In this document: positions 40,373 to 51,600 of the stretch, in pieces
Position numbering within the stretch: position 1 is the first letter of the stretch
How the letters are laid out: each line of letters begins with the position of its first letter
Source: Xenorhabdus mauleonii
GTDB lineage: Bacteria > Pseudomonadota > Gammaproteobacteria > Enterobacterales > Enterobacteriaceae
Reading direction: 5' to 3'
DNA: 64,000 bases
Assembly: GCF_900113945.1 (NCBI RefSeq)
Contig: NZ_FORG01000009.1
Location: 106,754 to 170,753 of the forward strand
Notes under the pieces: model-generated
Database searches by the model: none
Seen by the model: the letters and a program-made list of their open reading frames with translations, nothing else
What the model was told of the DNA's origin: nothing
Program-made: the position numbers and the translations under genes

Positions 40373-40873
40373 ATGAAAACTAACAAACAACAGTCAGGGT
40401 TTACATTATTGGAATTATTGATAGGAATGTTTATTCTTTCTATCAGCTTATCCTGGGGATTATATTATTGGGGTAAATACCAGAATCGTCAGCAGTTACA
40501 GTCAGCAGCGAATAATGTGCTGTCTTTTATGGAAAGGCAACAAGCTCTGGCAAACTATCTCAATCAGGAACGTACATTATGGCTCGTGTTGGGGCAATCG
40601 TGGTGTTTGGTTTCTTCTGCCACTAAGATTTCTGATTGTGATGAACACGATAGCGAACGGGTTAATTCTCCCCATGATAATGTAGTTTTGGCATCATCTA
40701 CGACAGATCGTATAGATTTTTACGGTATTAGAAATACAGCGATGCCTGCCAGTTTTATATTGGCTAACCCGGCTGGTGAGATCAGCGTAGTTATTTCAGG
40801 TCGAGGCAGGATAAGAACATGCAGCAATACAATTAGCCAGCTTCCTAATTGTGAAGGAATAAAAAATCTATGA
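40373..40873 (+). CDS. ppdA: Prepilin-like protein PpdA
   Basis: Type IV prepilin or pseudopilin with the leader and N-methylation site 'QQSG-FTLLELLIG', where the glutamate is at mature position 5, and one hydrophobic helix. Residues such as 'WCLVSSATKISDC', 'YGIRNTAMPA' and 'GRGRIRTC' match E. coli PpdA. The ATG at 40373 gives a 9-residue leader; another in-frame ATG at 40352 would add seven residues, and neither has a strong ribosome binding site. Its stop overlaps the ppdB start. Confidence 0.88.
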   Translation: MKTNKQQSGFTLLELLIGMFILSISLSWGLYYWGKYQNRQQLQSAANNVLSFMERQQALANYLNQERTLWLVLGQSWCLVSSATKISDCDEHDSERVNSPHDNVVLASSTTDRIDFYGIRNTAMPASFILANPAGEISVVISGRGRIRTCSNTISQLPNCEGIKNL

Positions 40874-41481
40874 GGCCAGCGGGTTTCTGTTTCAGGAAAA
40901 AACAGGCCGGGTATTCTTTGTTGGAAATTATAATAGCGATGCTAATCAGTAGTGTGATTTTTATCGCTATGACAAAAACTTATCCGGTTTTATCAAATCA
41001 AGTTCTCGATCTATATCGAAAATATCGATTGAATTATTTGGTGAACAGGACGGTTCATTTGATGGAAAAAGATATTAGGCGTGCCGGTTATTGTCAGAAT
41101 ATAAAATTGTGTGAAGGTGCCCCTTTGATAATTAAAAATAAAAATACAGAACCGGATAATTCCTGCATTATTGTGGCTTTTGATCTCAACTTGAATGATC
41201 GTTGGGAAAAACCGGAACATATTGAATCTGAATTTTTTGGCTATCGCTTGAATAAGCGTGCTCTTGAATGGAAAAGGGGGGCTGCCCATTGTCAGGAAAA
41301 TGGCTGGGAGAGGTTATTCGATCCCAACGAAATTGTGGTTGATGCTTTTAGACTTGAAAAAGCACTGGCAAAAGGAGGTGAGGTTTTTATTACCTTATCC
41401 ATTGTCACCCATTGGGTGAAGTCTCCATCCGTTGTGCACCGCCATCGAACGGCGATTAGGTTGCGTAATATCAGGGAATGA
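40870..41481 (+). CDS. ppdB: Prepilin-like protein PpdB
   Basis: Type IV prepilin-like protein with the leader 'KKQAG-YSLLEIIIAML' and a hydrophobic N-terminal helix. The rest is a soluble head with four or five cysteines. Length is 203 residues (E. coli PpdB about 187). ATGA overlaps couple it to ppdA upstream and ygdB downstream. The assembly system for these proteins in enteric bacteria is not well defined, and no pilus machinery is in this window. Confidence 0.88.
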   Translation: MRPAGFCFRKKQAGYSLLEIIIAMLISSVIFIAMTKTYPVLSNQVLDLYRKYRLNYLVNRTVHLMEKDIRRAGYCQNIKLCEGAPLIIKNKNTEPDNSCIIVAFDLNLNDRWEKPEHIESEFFGYRLNKRALEWKRGAAHCQENGWERLFDPNEIVVDAFRLEKALAKGGEVFITLSIVTHWVKSPSVVHRHRTAIRLRNIRE

Positions 41482-42005
41482 AGAATATATGGCAGAAAGT
41501 GAGCGCAGGCCAAAATAGCGGAAAACAATTAACAGTCAAGCAGCAGGGAAATATCTTGCTGGTATCGATCATGATGTTGCTGGCATTGAGTTTAATGATG
41601 CTGAAAGCGCTCCATTATCAACAGGAAAACGCAATGCTTATGATGATGGATGAACAAAATTATTTAGATGCCTTTTTGCAGGCTGAATCATCATTAGAAT
41701 GGGGAAAAGTGCAGTTATGGCGCATCGATCCACAAGAACCAGAAGGTTGGGTTTGTTTGCAGCAATCTGAAGTTCACTTGAAAAGCTGCGTTAAACGCTA
41801 TTCGGACACCACCTTTCTATTAAAAGGCATCGCTCAATTAAAAGGTATGGCGCAATTTACATCGCGAGAACAAATTGAACTTTATCAATGGATGAAACTG
41901 ATGAAACAGGCAAACCAAGATACACTTATAGTTATTAAGTTAACTCCAGTAGAAAGTGGTTGGCTGGATTTTTGCCCTGTTTCTCAGGCAGCATTTTGTT
42001 TATGA
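41478..42005 (+). CDS. ygdB: YgdB family protein
   Basis: Small membrane-anchored protein (DUF2509 type) always found between ppdB and ppdC in enteric bacteria. The first 30 residues are hydrophilic; a hydrophobic segment ('GNILLVSIMMLLALSLMML') and an 'EN' pair follow, resembling PilX-like minor pilins. Length is 175 residues, longer than the roughly 135 of E. coli YgdB. It overlaps both neighbours by ATGA. Confidence 0.82.
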   Translation: MKNIWQKVSAGQNSGKQLTVKQQGNILLVSIMMLLALSLMMLKALHYQQENAMLMMMDEQNYLDAFLQAESSLEWGKVQLWRIDPQEPEGWVCLQQSEVHLKSCVKRYSDTTFLLKGIAQLKGMAQFTSREQIELYQWMKLMKQANQDTLIVIKLTPVESGWLDFCPVSQAAFCL

Positions 42006-42385
42006 AAGTATTTTGTCGGTCTAGGCAACAAGAGGGAATGAGTTTACCGGAGGTGATGGTGGCATCTGTTGTGTTTGCTATTTCTCTATTGGGATTGATG
42101 CGCTACCACCAAGCCTTGTCTGCAAATTTCCAGCAATATTGGGAGCAACTCAAGGCCGTGAAATATGCCCATAAACAGTTGGAACAATATGAGCGCTTGG
42201 AAGGGCAAATTGAGTCCAATGATGCGACGGAAGAAATGGCATTAAGGCAAAAGTGGAAAATCGAATTTCAACGGGAATTTCATTCTTTGGGATGCTATCG
42301 GGTAACAGTTAAATTGACAGTACCTTACAATAAACCAAGTAAATTAGAGCGCTGGTTTTGTGCAAATGGGAGCATTGATGTTTAG
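42002..42385 (+). CDS. ppdC: Prepilin-like protein PpdC
   Basis: Type IV prepilin-like protein of 127 residues with leader site 'QQEG-MSLPEVMVASVVFA'. I chose the ATG at 42002, which overlaps the ygdB stop by ATGA; a longer frame from 41960 lies inside ygdB. Fourth of the ppdA-ppdB-ygdB-ppdC set that always precedes recC. The end overlaps recC by 8 bases. Confidence 0.86.
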   Translation: MKVFCRSRQQEGMSLPEVMVASVVFAISLLGLMRYHQALSANFQQYWEQLKAVKYAHKQLEQYERLEGQIESNDATEEMALRQKWKIEFQREFHSLGCYRVTVKLTVPYNKPSKLERWFCANGSIDV

Positions 42386-45300
42386 AGTTTATCATTCAAA
42401 TCAACTTGATATCCTTAAAGAGTTGATGGCGATACTGATTGGGGATAATCCCCTTTCTAACCCATTTGACAAAGAAGTTATTTTGGTTCAAAGCCCGGGC
42501 ATGTCACAGTGGTTGCAGATCCAAATGGCAGAAAAGCTAGGCATTGCCGCAAATATGGAATTCCCGCTTCCCGCGACTTTCATTTGGCAGATGTTCACTC
42601 AAATATTGCCCAATGTTCCCAAAGAGGGGGCATTCAGCAAGGATGCGATGAAATGGAAATTAATGACGTTGCTGCCAACCCTGTTGACAGAGCCGGAGTT
42701 TCTGTCACTTGGTCACTATCTCGATCAGGATATTGATAAACGTAAGATCCACCAGTTGGCTGGCCGCATAGCTGATTTGTTCGACCAATATTTGGTTTAT
42801 CGCCCGCAGTGGTTGGAGAATTGGGAAAATGGTCAGCTCATTGATGGATTGAGCAACAATCAATTGTGGCAACAAAAGCTATGGGCTGAGCTGACGGAAT
42901 ATACTCGTCAATTGCAACAACCTTTGTGGCACCGTGCTAACTTATACGAGCGGTTTATCGCCACCTTGGAAGAAGGCAATTTCCCGCTGGAAAAGTTACC
43001 TTCACGCATTTTTATTTGTGGGATCTCTTCGTTGCCACCCGCTTACCTGCAAGTTTTCAAGGCGTTGGGAAAACATATTGATATTCATCTTATGTTTACT
43101 AACCCATGCCAATATTATTGGGGGGATATCCAGAGCTATGCGTTTCTCGCCAGATTAAATAGCCGTAAGCCCAAACATTACCAAAACAGCCAATCAATGG
43201 AACGGTTCAAAGATCCCGAAAATGCCTCATCGCTTTTCAATGAAGATGGTGAACAGAGTCTAAATAATCCCTTGCTGGCGTCGTGGGGAAAATTAGGCAG
43301 GGATAATCTCTATCTGCTGTCGCAACTGGAACCTGATTCCGATGTTCATGCTTTTGTTGAATTGGAGCCTGACAACATTTTGCATCAAATCCAACAAGAT
43401 ATCCTGAATCTTGAAGATCATGCCCAGATTGGCTCGACCGAAGATACATTTAAAAACAGCCTGAAAAAACGTCCGCTTAACAGTGAAGATCGCTCGCTGA
43501 CATTTCATTCATGCCATAGCACGCAAAGGGAAATTGAAGTCTTGCAAGATCAAATCCTGCACTTGTTGGATGATGATCCTTCTCTGACACCACGGGATAT
43601 TATTGTGATGATGGCGGATATCGACAGCTATGCGCCCTATATTCAGGCTGTTTTTGGCAACGCACCGGAAGAGCGGTATATCCCTTTTGCGATTTCTGAC
43701 CGAAAAGCACGTCAGGCACACCCTGTTTTACAAGCATTCATTACCTTACTGGATTTGCCACAGAGCCGATTCACCGCTGAGCAGGTACTGGCATTACTGG
43801 AAGTGCCTGCTTTGGCCAGTAAATTCTCAATTCAGGAAGAAGGGTTGCGTTTGTTGCGGCGTTGGGTCAAAGAATCCGGTATTTGCTGGGGCTTGGATGA
43901 CGACAACATTGAAGAGCTATCTTTGCCCGTGACCGGGCAAAATACCTGGCGTTTTGGTTTAACCCGGATGCTATTGGGCTATGCAATGGACAGCCATGCA
44001 GGCCCGTGGAGTGACGTCCTGCCCTATGATGAATCCAGTGGTCTTGCGGCCGAATTGGCGGGTCAACTGGCTGAATTCTTAATGGAACTGAACCATTGGC
44101 GCAAAATTTTGGGTGAAGAACAGACGTTGGCGGATTGGTTAGTTGTGTGCCCACAGATGCTGGAAACCTTTTTCGAATCAGACGACGAAATTGAGCTGGT
44201 ATTGGCACTGATTACCCAACAATGGCAAAAAGTCATCGAACATGGATTGAATGCGCATTATGAAGAAAGCGTGCCTTTGGTTCTGCTGCGTGATGAATTG
44301 GCGCTCCGTTTTGATGATGAGAAGATTAGCCAGCGTTTTTTAGCAGGTTCACTTAATTTCTGTACCCTGATGCCCATGCGCTCTATCCCCTTTAAGGTTG
44401 TTTGCCTGTTGGGAATGAACGATGGGATTTACCCGCGCACGATCCCACCGCTTGGGTTTGATCTCATGGCAGAAAAAATGCAACGTGGGGATAGAAAACG
44501 GCGTGATGATGACCGTTATCTCTTTTTGGAAGCGCTGGCTTCCGCGGAGCAATTTCTTTACATCAGTTATATCGGTAAATCGATTCGGGATGATACCGAA
44601 TGCAATCCATCCGTGTTGGTTAATGAACTGCTGGATTATGTTTGCCAGAGCTTTTACCTGATCGGTGATGAGATGCTGAATGTGGATGAGAGTGCTAAAA
44701 ACGTCAGGAACCATCTGTTGTTCCAGCATACCCGTGTGCCTTTTGCGACAGAAAACTTCCTGCCTGACCATTATTCCCAAAGTTATGCGTCAGAATGGTT
44801 GCCTGCGGCGACTCAACAGGGAATTTCGGCAATGGATTTTTGTCAGCCGATTGAATTTGACCGCAGCGAAATAAAAGAAGTCTCGCTGGATGAATTGATC
44901 CGTTTTTATCGGCATCCTGTCCGGGCCTTTTTCCAGCAGAGATTGAAAGTTCATTTTGTCATAGAAGAGATGGAATTGCCGGAAGAAGAACCTTTTGTAT
45001 TGGACAATTTGCAACGCTATCAATTTAACCAATTATTGCTGAGTATTTTGATAGAACAAGGGCCGCCTGAATCCTTGTTTCATCACCTCCGGGCTTCGGG
45101 GGGGTTGCCTTATGGCGCTTTTGGGGAGGTGTACTGGAAGACACAACTGGAAAGCATGCAACCATTGGCAAATAAAGTGCGTGAGGAGTTAACGGAGTCT
45201 TTTTCCGTCGATTTGTATCAGGAATTAAACAGCGTATTACTGGTCGGCAAAATTAATCAGGTGCAGCCCGATGGAATTTTACGTTGGCGTCCAGCGAACT

Positions 45301-45785
45301 TAACTGCCAGTGATGGTATCCAATTATGGATTGAACATCTTGCTTACTGTCTTTCTGGTGGCGTCAGCGAAAGCCGCATGTATGGAACAGGCGGAAAAGA
45401 GAGGAAAAAAGGCACTGAATGTCGTTTTTCTCCACTCAGTTCGGATGAAGCGAAAAAATATCTGAATCAGTTAATAGATGGTTATTTTAAAGGGATGTCT
45501 GAACCTCTCCCCCTATTTTGCCGCAGTGGTTGGGCATGGTTGGAAGGTTGTTTTAACAAGGAAAGCCTGGAAATAGATTTCAGTGAGGAAGCTCAACTCA
45601 ATGCTGAGAATAAATTGATAGAACAATGGCAGGGAACGCATGACAGAAAAGGAGAGAGCGCTGACCATTATATACAGCGAGCTTTTCGGCAAGTTGATCA
45701 GCCACTTTTAGAACGCATAAAGCAAGAAACCCAGAGCTATTTGTTACCGATGGCTTGTTATTCAAATGGCTTGTTATTTAAATAA
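42378..45785 (+). CDS. recC: Exodeoxyribonuclease V gamma subunit RecC
   Basis: Subunit of RecBCD that splits the DNA ends and recognises the Chi sequence through its inactive nuclease-like channel. I chose the ATG at 42378 ('MFRVYHSNQLDILKELM', 1135 residues; E. coli 1122). Typical stretches include 'SPGMSQWLQIQMAEKLGIAAN', near the N-terminus, and 'FRHPVR'-like 'RFYRHPVRAFFQQRL'. The gene overlaps ppdC and lies 19 bp before ptrA. Confidence 0.97.
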   Translation: MFRVYHSNQLDILKELMAILIGDNPLSNPFDKEVILVQSPGMSQWLQIQMAEKLGIAANMEFPLPATFIWQMFTQILPNVPKEGAFSKDAMKWKLMTLLPTLLTEPEFLSLGHYLDQDIDKRKIHQLAGRIADLFDQYLVYRPQWLENWENGQLIDGLSNNQLWQQKLWAELTEYTRQLQQPLWHRANLYERFIATLEEGNFPLEKLPSRIFICGISSLPPAYLQVFKALGKHIDIHLMFTNPCQYYWGDIQSYAFLARLNSRKPKHYQNSQSMERFKDPENASSLFNEDGEQSLNNPLLASWGKLGRDNLYLLSQLEPDSDVHAFVELEPDNILHQIQQDILNLEDHAQIGSTEDTFKNSLKKRPLNSEDRSLTFHSCHSTQREIEVLQDQILHLLDDDPSLTPRDIIVMMADIDSYAPYIQAVFGNAPEERYIPFAISDRKARQAHPVLQAFITLLDLPQSRFTAEQVLALLEVPALASKFSIQEEGLRLLRRWVKESGICWGLDDDNIEELSLPVTGQNTWRFGLTRMLLGYAMDSHAGPWSDVLPYDESSGLAAELAGQLAEFLMELNHWRKILGEEQTLADWLVVCPQMLETFFESDDEIELVLALITQQWQKVIEHGLNAHYEESVPLVLLRDELALRFDDEKISQRFLAGSLNFCTLMPMRSIPFKVVCLLGMNDGIYPRTIPPLGFDLMAEKMQRGDRKRRDDDRYLFLEALASAEQFLYISYIGKSIRDDTECNPSVLVNELLDYVCQSFYLIGDEMLNVDESAKNVRNHLLFQHTRVPFATENFLPDHYSQSYASEWLPAATQQGISAMDFCQPIEFDRSEIKEVSLDELIRFYRHPVRAFFQQRLKVHFVIEEMELPEEEPFVLDNLQRYQFNQLLLSILIEQGPPESLFHHLRASGGLPYGAFGEVYWKTQLESMQPLANKVREELTESFSVDLYQELNSVLLVGKINQVQPDGILRWRPANLTASDGIQLWIEHLAYCLSGGVSESRMYGTGGKERKKGTECRFSPLSSDEAKKYLNQLIDGYFKGMSEPLPLFCRSGWAWLEGCFNKESLEIDFSEEAQLNAENKLIEQWQGTHDRKGESADHYIQRAFRQVDQPLLERIKQETQSYLLPMACYSNGLLFK

Positions 45786-45804
45786 TTAGGGAGAATATTA
45801 GGTT

Positions 45805-48690
45805 ATGCCTAAATATGTTATCCGTATCATGATGGTGTTATCTCTGCTCTTTTTTGGAGTGACGGCATATGCCCAATCATTATGGCAACCATTGCCGGAT
45901 ACAATTAATAAAAGCGCCCGAGATCCCCGCCAATATAAAGTTATTCAATTGCAAAATGACATGACTGTATTGCTGGTGTCTGATGAAAAAGCCGTTAAAT
46001 CATTGGCTGCTGTTGCGCTTCCGGTCGGTCATATGGAAAATCCAGATAACCAGCTTGGTTTGGCCCATTATCTGGAACACATGGTGTTGATGGGCTCCAA
46101 ACGTTACCCCCAACCGGGTGATTTAGCTGAATTTCTGCAAAAACATGGCGGAAGCCACAACGCCAGTACAGCAGCTAACCGAACGGCATTCTATTTGGAA
46201 GTGGAAAATGACTCCCTGAAAGAAGCCGTTGATCGCTTGGCTGATGCTCTTGCTGAGCCATTGCTGGATCCGAAGAATGCTGATCGTGAACGCCATGCTG
46301 TTGACAATGAAATGACGATTGCCCGTGCGAGCGAAGGCCACCGCATTTGGCAGATCCGCTCTGAAACTATCAATCCAGCCCATCCCAACGCTCGTTTTGC
46401 TGGTGGAAATCTGGAAACCCTGAAAGATAAACCTGGCAGTAAGTTACAAACCGCATTAGTCGATTTTTACCAGCGTTATTACTCTGCTAATTTAATGAAA
46501 GGCGTTGTGTATGGTAATCAATCAATAGATAAACTGGCTCAAATTGCGGCAGAAACCTTTGGGCGTATCCCAAATCGGCATGCATCCGTGCCTGCGATTA
46601 CCGCGCCGGCGGTGACGGATAAAGAAAAAGGCATCGTTATCCATTATGTGCCTGCCCAGCCTCATAAGGCTTTGCGCCTTGAATTCAATATAGCTGACAA
46701 CAGTGCAGATTTTCGCAGTAAGTCAGATAGTTATATCAGCTATTTGATTGGCAACCGCAGCCAGAATACGCTATCTGATTGGTTGCAGAAACAGGGGTTA
46801 ATTGAATCAATCAGTGCGGCTGCAAGCCCTAGAACAGATGGAAATTCAGGGACATTTGGTATTGATGTTTCGTTGACGGATAAAGGGCTTAAACATCGAG
46901 ATCAAGTCATTGCAGCCATTTTTTCTTATATAAATCTGTTGAAGCAAAAGGGGATTCAAAAAAGCTATTTTGATGAAATGGCTAAGGTACTCAATTTGTC
47001 ATTCCAATACGCATCAATCGCGCGAAACATGAATTATATTGAGGGGCTGTCAGATGCGATGCTGGAATTGCCTATTTCCCACGTATTGGATGCTGATTAT
47101 CTGGCTGAAGATTTTAATCCGACAGCAATAGCCAGCCGTTTGGATGAATTGACGCCTGAAAATGCACGTATCTGGTTTATCAGCCCGTCGGAGCCACACA
47201 ACAAAGAAGCTTACTTTGTTCAGGCCCCTTATCAGGTGAATAAAATTACTCAAAAACAGATAACGCAGTGGAAAAACCTAGAACAAAAAACCGCGTTCTC
47301 TTTGCCTGAGTTGAATCCCTATATTCCGGATGATTTGTCTCTGATAAAAACAACTGGCAGCCAAAAACATCCTAAAATGATTTTGGAAAAACCGGGCGTT
47401 CGTTTGCTTTACATGCCGAGTCAATATTTTGCAGATGAGCCCAAGGGTACTATTTCACTGGAAATGCGTAACCCGAATGGTTTGAAAAGTCTCAAAGACC
47501 AGCTTAATGATACCTTGCTGAATTATTTGTCTGAACTGAAACTTGATCAACTGGGCTATCAGGCGATGGTTGGCGGAATGGGAATTTCTACCGGCTATGC
47601 AGATGGGTTGCAAATAGAAGTCAATGGTTACACACAACATCTGCCGGAATTATTAACTTCGGTCATTCATCAGTACACTTCGTTTAAGCCGACTCAGGAA
47701 GAGTTGAATCAGGCGAAATCATGGTATCGGGAGAAGCTTGACGTTGCCAATAATGGTAAAGCCTTCCAAATGGCCATGCAGCCAGTGACTCGCCTTTCCG
47801 GTGTGCCATATTTTGAACAGAAAGAAAAATTGAAAGCGTTGGATAGCATCACTGTTGACGATATTGTCGAATATCGTCAGAAGATGATCCAACATTCCGC
47901 GATACAGGCGCTGGTCTTCGGGAATTTAACCGAACAGCAGAGTATCAATATCATTCAATCAGCACACAAACAACTCGGTAATCAGGGCACTGAATGGTGG
48001 GCTGGCAATCATATTGTCATTGATCGTAATTACGCCGTTGACTTTAAAGGAACGGCCAACAGTACTGACAATGCATTGGCAGAAATCTATATCCCAACAG
48101 GATATGACCGAATTCACGGCAATGTTTACTCCAATTTGCTGAGCAGTATTTTGTCACCGTGGTTCTATGACCAATTGAGAACAGAAGAGCAACTGGGTTA
48201 TGCCGTTTTTGCATTTAATCAATCCGTCGGCAAGCAATGGGGCTTGGGCTTTTTGCTGCAAAGCAACAGCAAGCAACCCGATTACCTGCACCAGCGTTAT
48301 CAGAGCTTTTATCAGCAGGCTGACAAAAAACTAAGGGCAATGTCTGATACTGAGTTCGAACAATATAAAACTGCATTACTGAAAGAAATGCAGGAGCCGC
48401 CACAGACTTTCTATTCAGAAATAGCTCGTTATAACTCGGACTTTGGTATCAACAACTTCAATTTTGATACACGTGCAAAAACCATCGCCGTACTGGAAAA
48501 AGTGACGAAAGCACAGTTGATCGAGTTTTATGAAAAAGCGGTTATCAAACGTCAAGGATTGGCACTGATTTCCCAAATTACCGGTAAAAAAGGCACACTT
48601 CACCAGTATGCTGAGTTGAAAGACTGGAAAACTTACCAATATGTGTCAGATTTCCAGAAACAATTACCGGTTAAGGTGAATGCTCAGTGA
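45805..48690 (+). CDS. ptrA: Pitrilysin (protease III)
   Basis: Periplasmic zinc metallopeptidase of the insulinase family that degrades peptides and small proteins. A signal peptide of about 23 residues ('...LLFFGVTAYA-QS') is followed by the inverted zinc motif H88-Y-L-E91-H92. Length is 961 residues (E. coli 962). It lies inside the rec cluster, and its stop overlaps the recB start (GTGA). Confidence 0.97.
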   Translation: MPKYVIRIMMVLSLLFFGVTAYAQSLWQPLPDTINKSARDPRQYKVIQLQNDMTVLLVSDEKAVKSLAAVALPVGHMENPDNQLGLAHYLEHMVLMGSKRYPQPGDLAEFLQKHGGSHNASTAANRTAFYLEVENDSLKEAVDRLADALAEPLLDPKNADRERHAVDNEMTIARASEGHRIWQIRSETINPAHPNARFAGGNLETLKDKPGSKLQTALVDFYQRYYSANLMKGVVYGNQSIDKLAQIAAETFGRIPNRHASVPAITAPAVTDKEKGIVIHYVPAQPHKALRLEFNIADNSADFRSKSDSYISYLIGNRSQNTLSDWLQKQGLIESISAAASPRTDGNSGTFGIDVSLTDKGLKHRDQVIAAIFSYINLLKQKGIQKSYFDEMAKVLNLSFQYASIARNMNYIEGLSDAMLELPISHVLDADYLAEDFNPTAIASRLDELTPENARIWFISPSEPHNKEAYFVQAPYQVNKITQKQITQWKNLEQKTAFSLPELNPYIPDDLSLIKTTGSQKHPKMILEKPGVRLLYMPSQYFADEPKGTISLEMRNPNGLKSLKDQLNDTLLNYLSELKLDQLGYQAMVGGMGISTGYADGLQIEVNGYTQHLPELLTSVIHQYTSFKPTQEELNQAKSWYREKLDVANNGKAFQMAMQPVTRLSGVPYFEQKEKLKALDSITVDDIVEYRQKMIQHSAIQALVFGNLTEQQSINIIQSAHKQLGNQGTEWWAGNHIVIDRNYAVDFKGTANSTDNALAEIYIPTGYDRIHGNVYSNLLSSILSPWFYDQLRTEEQLGYAVFAFNQSVGKQWGLGFLLQSNSKQPDYLHQRYQSFYQQADKKLRAMSDTEFEQYKTALLKEMQEPPQTFYSEIARYNSDFGINNFNFDTRAKTIAVLEKVTKAQLIEFYEKAVIKRQGLALISQITGKKGTLHQYAELKDWKTYQYVSDFQKQLPVKVNAQ

Positions 48691-51600
48691 GCAAAGAAAT
48701 ACTGAACGATGAAATATGGGGCCGTCACATGCCAGATAATCCATTGCAGCCCCATAAGCTACCGTCTCATAAACTTAATGCGTTAACTTTGCCGCTGTAT
48801 GGTCAGCGGCTTATTGAAGCGTCGGCAGGTACGGGAAAAACCTACACAATAGGTTTGCTTTATCTCCGCCTGTTATTGGGATTAGGCGGCTCTGCCGCTT
48901 TTTCCCGCCCTTTGAATGTTGAAGAAATTCTGGTTGTTACTTTTACAAAAGCGGCAACGGATGAATTGCGTGGCCGTATCCGTGAAAACATCCATCAGCT
49001 TAGGTTGGCTTGTATACGGGAAGAAAATGTTGTTATAGACCCCTCTTACCAGCAATTACTGGATGAAATCCCGGATAGGGAGAGTGCCGCCAATTGGCTA
49101 TTGATCGCAGAGCGGCAAATGGATGAAGCTGCTATTTATACCATTCACGGTTTTTGCCAGCGCATGCTGGTACACAATGCGTTTGAATCCGGAGTGTTAT
49201 TTGAGCAAACACTGATTCAGGATGAGGGGCAATTACGTAAACAAGGTTGTGCTGATTTTTGGCGACGTCACTGTTATCCCCTGCCGCTTCCGATAGCCGG
49301 GGAAATAAGTAAGTTATGGAGCGGGCCGGAAGCGCTGCTGAAAGATATTTCTGACTATTTGTACGGCGATATGCCGTATATCGCCAATGCACCTGATAGC
49401 GATGAAACTGTGTTTAGCCGGCATCAGAAGATCACCGAGCATATTGAGGCAATTAAGCAGCAATGGAACGAAGTCGCATCCGACTTACATGATTTGATCG
49501 CAAATTCTGATGTTGATAAGCGCAGCTATACGAAAAAGAACCTGCCAAATTGGATAAGCAAAGTATCTGAATGGGCTAAATTACCGACTGAAGATTATCA
49601 GCTTCCCAAGGAGCTGGATAAGTTTTGCCAATCACGTCTGGTGGAAAAAACCAAAAAGGGCAGCGCACCACAGCACTCCTTGTTTGAATCTATTGATGAG
49701 TTATATCAATACCCACTGACGCTGAAAGATATCATTATCTCTAAAGCGATTATTGAAGTTCGTCAATCCGTGCATCAAGAGAAACTGATGCGGGGTTACA
49801 TGGGGTTTGATGACTTGTTAACCCGTCTGGACAGCGCCTTGAAGCATGTAGGAGGCGCACAACTTGCGGCAGCCATCCGGCAACGTTATCCCGTCGCGAT
49901 GATCGATGAGTTTCAAGATACTGACCCTCAACAATATCGTATTTTTCAGGCTATATACCGTTTCCAGCCCGAATTTGGCTCATTGGCGTTATTACCTGAA
50001 GATCAATTATCGGAAGAGCAGAAATCGGCAAATGGTTTGTTGTTTATCGGGGATCCCAAACAGGCTATTTACGCCTTCCGCGGTGCGGATATTTTTACTT
50101 ATATTCGTGCTCGTTCTAACGTTAGTGCTCATTATACCTTAGAGACTAATTGGCGCTCTTCCGCACCGATGGTACACGCTGTCAATAAGCTGTTTTCCCG
50201 CACAGAGCGGCCATTCTTGTTTGCACAGATCCCGTTTATCAACGTGAATGCAGCGGAAAATAATCATGGGCTGAAATTTGCTTTACATAATGAAGAACAA
50301 TCTGCATTGCGATTTTGGCTACAACCCGGTGAGGGAATTTCTAAAGGGGGATATGAACAGAACATGGCACGGCTGTGTGCTGCTCAAATTCGGGATTGGT
50401 TGCAGGCAGGGCAAGAAGGCAAGGCACTGTTGCATCGGGGGGAGAAAGGTCGTCCGGTTGTAGCGGCAGACATTACAGTGTTGGTTCGTGATCGCAGGGA
50501 AGCCTCATTGATTCGTAATGAACTGAATGCATTAAAAATACCATCGGTATTTCTTTCTAATCGGGAAAGTGTGTTTGATACGTCAGAAGCCAAGGATTTG
50601 CTTTGGTTATTGCAGGCGGTATTGGCGCCAGAAAAAGCGCGAGAGCTGAGAAGTGCACTGGCCAGTAGTTTATTTGGCATGAGCGCACAGCAAATTGATC
50701 AACTAAATAATGATGAAGCCGCATGGGATCGTCTGGTTGATGAATTTGATGGCTACGCCCGTATATGGCGCTCTCGCGGTGTATTGCCAATGTTGCGGAG
50801 CGTGATGGTTAAATACCAGATAGCCGAAAACCTGCTGGCAGGTGATGATGGTGAACGCCGCTTGACTGATATTATGCATATTGGAGAGTTATTGCAGGAA
50901 GCATCGCAGCAACTAGACAGCGAACATGCGGTTGCCCGTTGGTTGGCACAACAAATTTCCCGGCCTAATCCCCAATCAGAAAGCCAGTTGATGCGTTTGG
51001 AGAGTGATAGGCATCTGGTGCAGATCTGCACGATTCATAAATCAAAGGGGCTGGAGTACCCATTGGTGTGTTTGCCTTTCATCTGCGGTTACAAGAAGCA
51101 AAAGCAGGCGATTTATCATGATCGCCATAACTTCGAGGCACACCTGAGCATTTCCCACGATAATGAAAAACTGAAAGAAGCTCTGGAGCTGGCTGATGAA
51201 GAGCGTTTGGCGGAAGATTTGCGTTTGCTGTATGTTGCATTAACACGAGCGGTTTATCACTGTAGTGTTGGCGTTGCACCGCTTATCAAGGGGAATAAAA
51301 GTAAAGAAGGGGATACTGATTTACATCTGTCTGCCTTGGGATATTTGTTGCAAAAAGGAGAGCAGGGAAATGCCGAGCTATTGAGAAATAGCCTGAATGA
51401 ACTTGATGGTGATGGAATCGAAATCACACAGATCGAGAATATCGGTGATGCATCATGGAGTGCGCAAAATGAAAATCGGGCATCACTGGTCGCCAAAAGA
51501 TTTCAGCGTTCCATCCGAGATGATTGGCGGGTAACGAGTTATTCAGGATTACAGCATTCCGCCTCCCGTGCCATGTCTTCCACGATTTTTAATAATCGCG

